NCBI GenBank assembly: GCA_052148715.1
Contig: JBKQHQ010000070.1
Span: forward strand, 1-5,936
Length of the DNA: 5,936 nt
Origin: JBKQHQ01 sp052148715
Lineage (GTDB): Bacteria > Pseudomonadota > Alphaproteobacteria > Rhizobiales > Xanthobacteraceae
Direction: 5' to 3'
A program made the position numbers and the translations under genes. How positions within the stretch are numbered: position 1 is the first letter of the stretch; every line of letters starts with the position of its first letter. Below the pieces are notes generated by a model. It was given only the letters and a program-made list of their open reading frames with translations. It was not told the DNA's origin and searched no databases. Below, one piece after another: positions 5,909-5,936 of this stretch.

Positions 5909-5936
5909 ATGAAGAGCCATAGCACGACGCCTTGCC
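5909..5936 (+). CDS. Possible gene start running off the window
   Basis: ATG 5909 follows GGCGGAG (5894-5900) at an eight-base spacing and opens a frame, MKSHSTTPC, that is still open at the window edge. Only nine residues are visible, so no product can be named. Support is limited to the ribosome site and the structured leader directly before it. Confidence 0.33.

Noticed and set aside
1..5936. CRISPR array, tRNA, rRNA, insertion sequence or toxin-antitoxin pair
   Set aside because: No regularly spaced direct repeats, no cloverleaf-like segment, no transposase motifs and no recognisable toxin or antitoxin were found on reading both strands by eye.

Overview
The window looks like accessory or poorly conserved chromosome from an alphaproteobacterium of the order Hyphomicrobiales, most likely Bradyrhizobium or a close relative. 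This rests on several recognisable family members: a sigma-70 C-terminus of the rhizobial RpoD type, an Omp25/Omp31-like porin with the usual 'ADLP' mature N-terminus, a small two-helix membrane protein ending in a 'LQVGYL' segment, and a relic of a small CxxC protein family that I associate with Bradyrhizobium. These placements come from remembered family patterns; no database search was run.

Layout, left to right. (1) 1-461: 3' end of an RpoD-like sigma factor, cut by the window edge. (2) 578-1661: a luciferase-like (LLM) flavin-dependent oxidoreductase that is nearly full length but broken by two one-base losses. (3) 1662-1993: non-coding leader. (4) 1994-2761: an intact outer-membrane beta-barrel protein with a signal peptide. 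(5) 2992-3117: a 41-residue single-helix protein. (6) 3145-3384, minus strand: a 79-residue two-helix membrane protein converging on it. (7) 3509-3740: a frameshifted relic of the small CxxC protein. (8) 3923-4303: a VanZ-family membrane protein. (9) 4582-4771: a probable decayed N-terminus of a Wza-type polysaccharide export lipoprotein. (10) 5099-5779: an arginine-rich reading frame I do not recognise. (11) 5909 to the edge: a possible new gene start, preceded by a nested hairpin that would pair with its Shine-Dalgarno.

The intact genes are mostly envelope proteins (porin, VanZ, two tiny membrane proteins), and the Wza-like relic would fit an old exopolysaccharide neighbourhood. There is no clear operon: genes are separated by 100-300 bases and strands switch.

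The strongest unexplained pattern is decay. Three unrelated genes each carry two frame changes, and all six changes go the same way, each equal to one lost base. The neighbouring intact genes carry none. This suggests either a deletion-biased graveyard or a draft sequence with under-called bases. I did not find a convincing new multi-gene system. The most interesting small signals are the SD-occluding nested hairpin at 5845-5908 and the paired perfect hairpins at 3518-3553.
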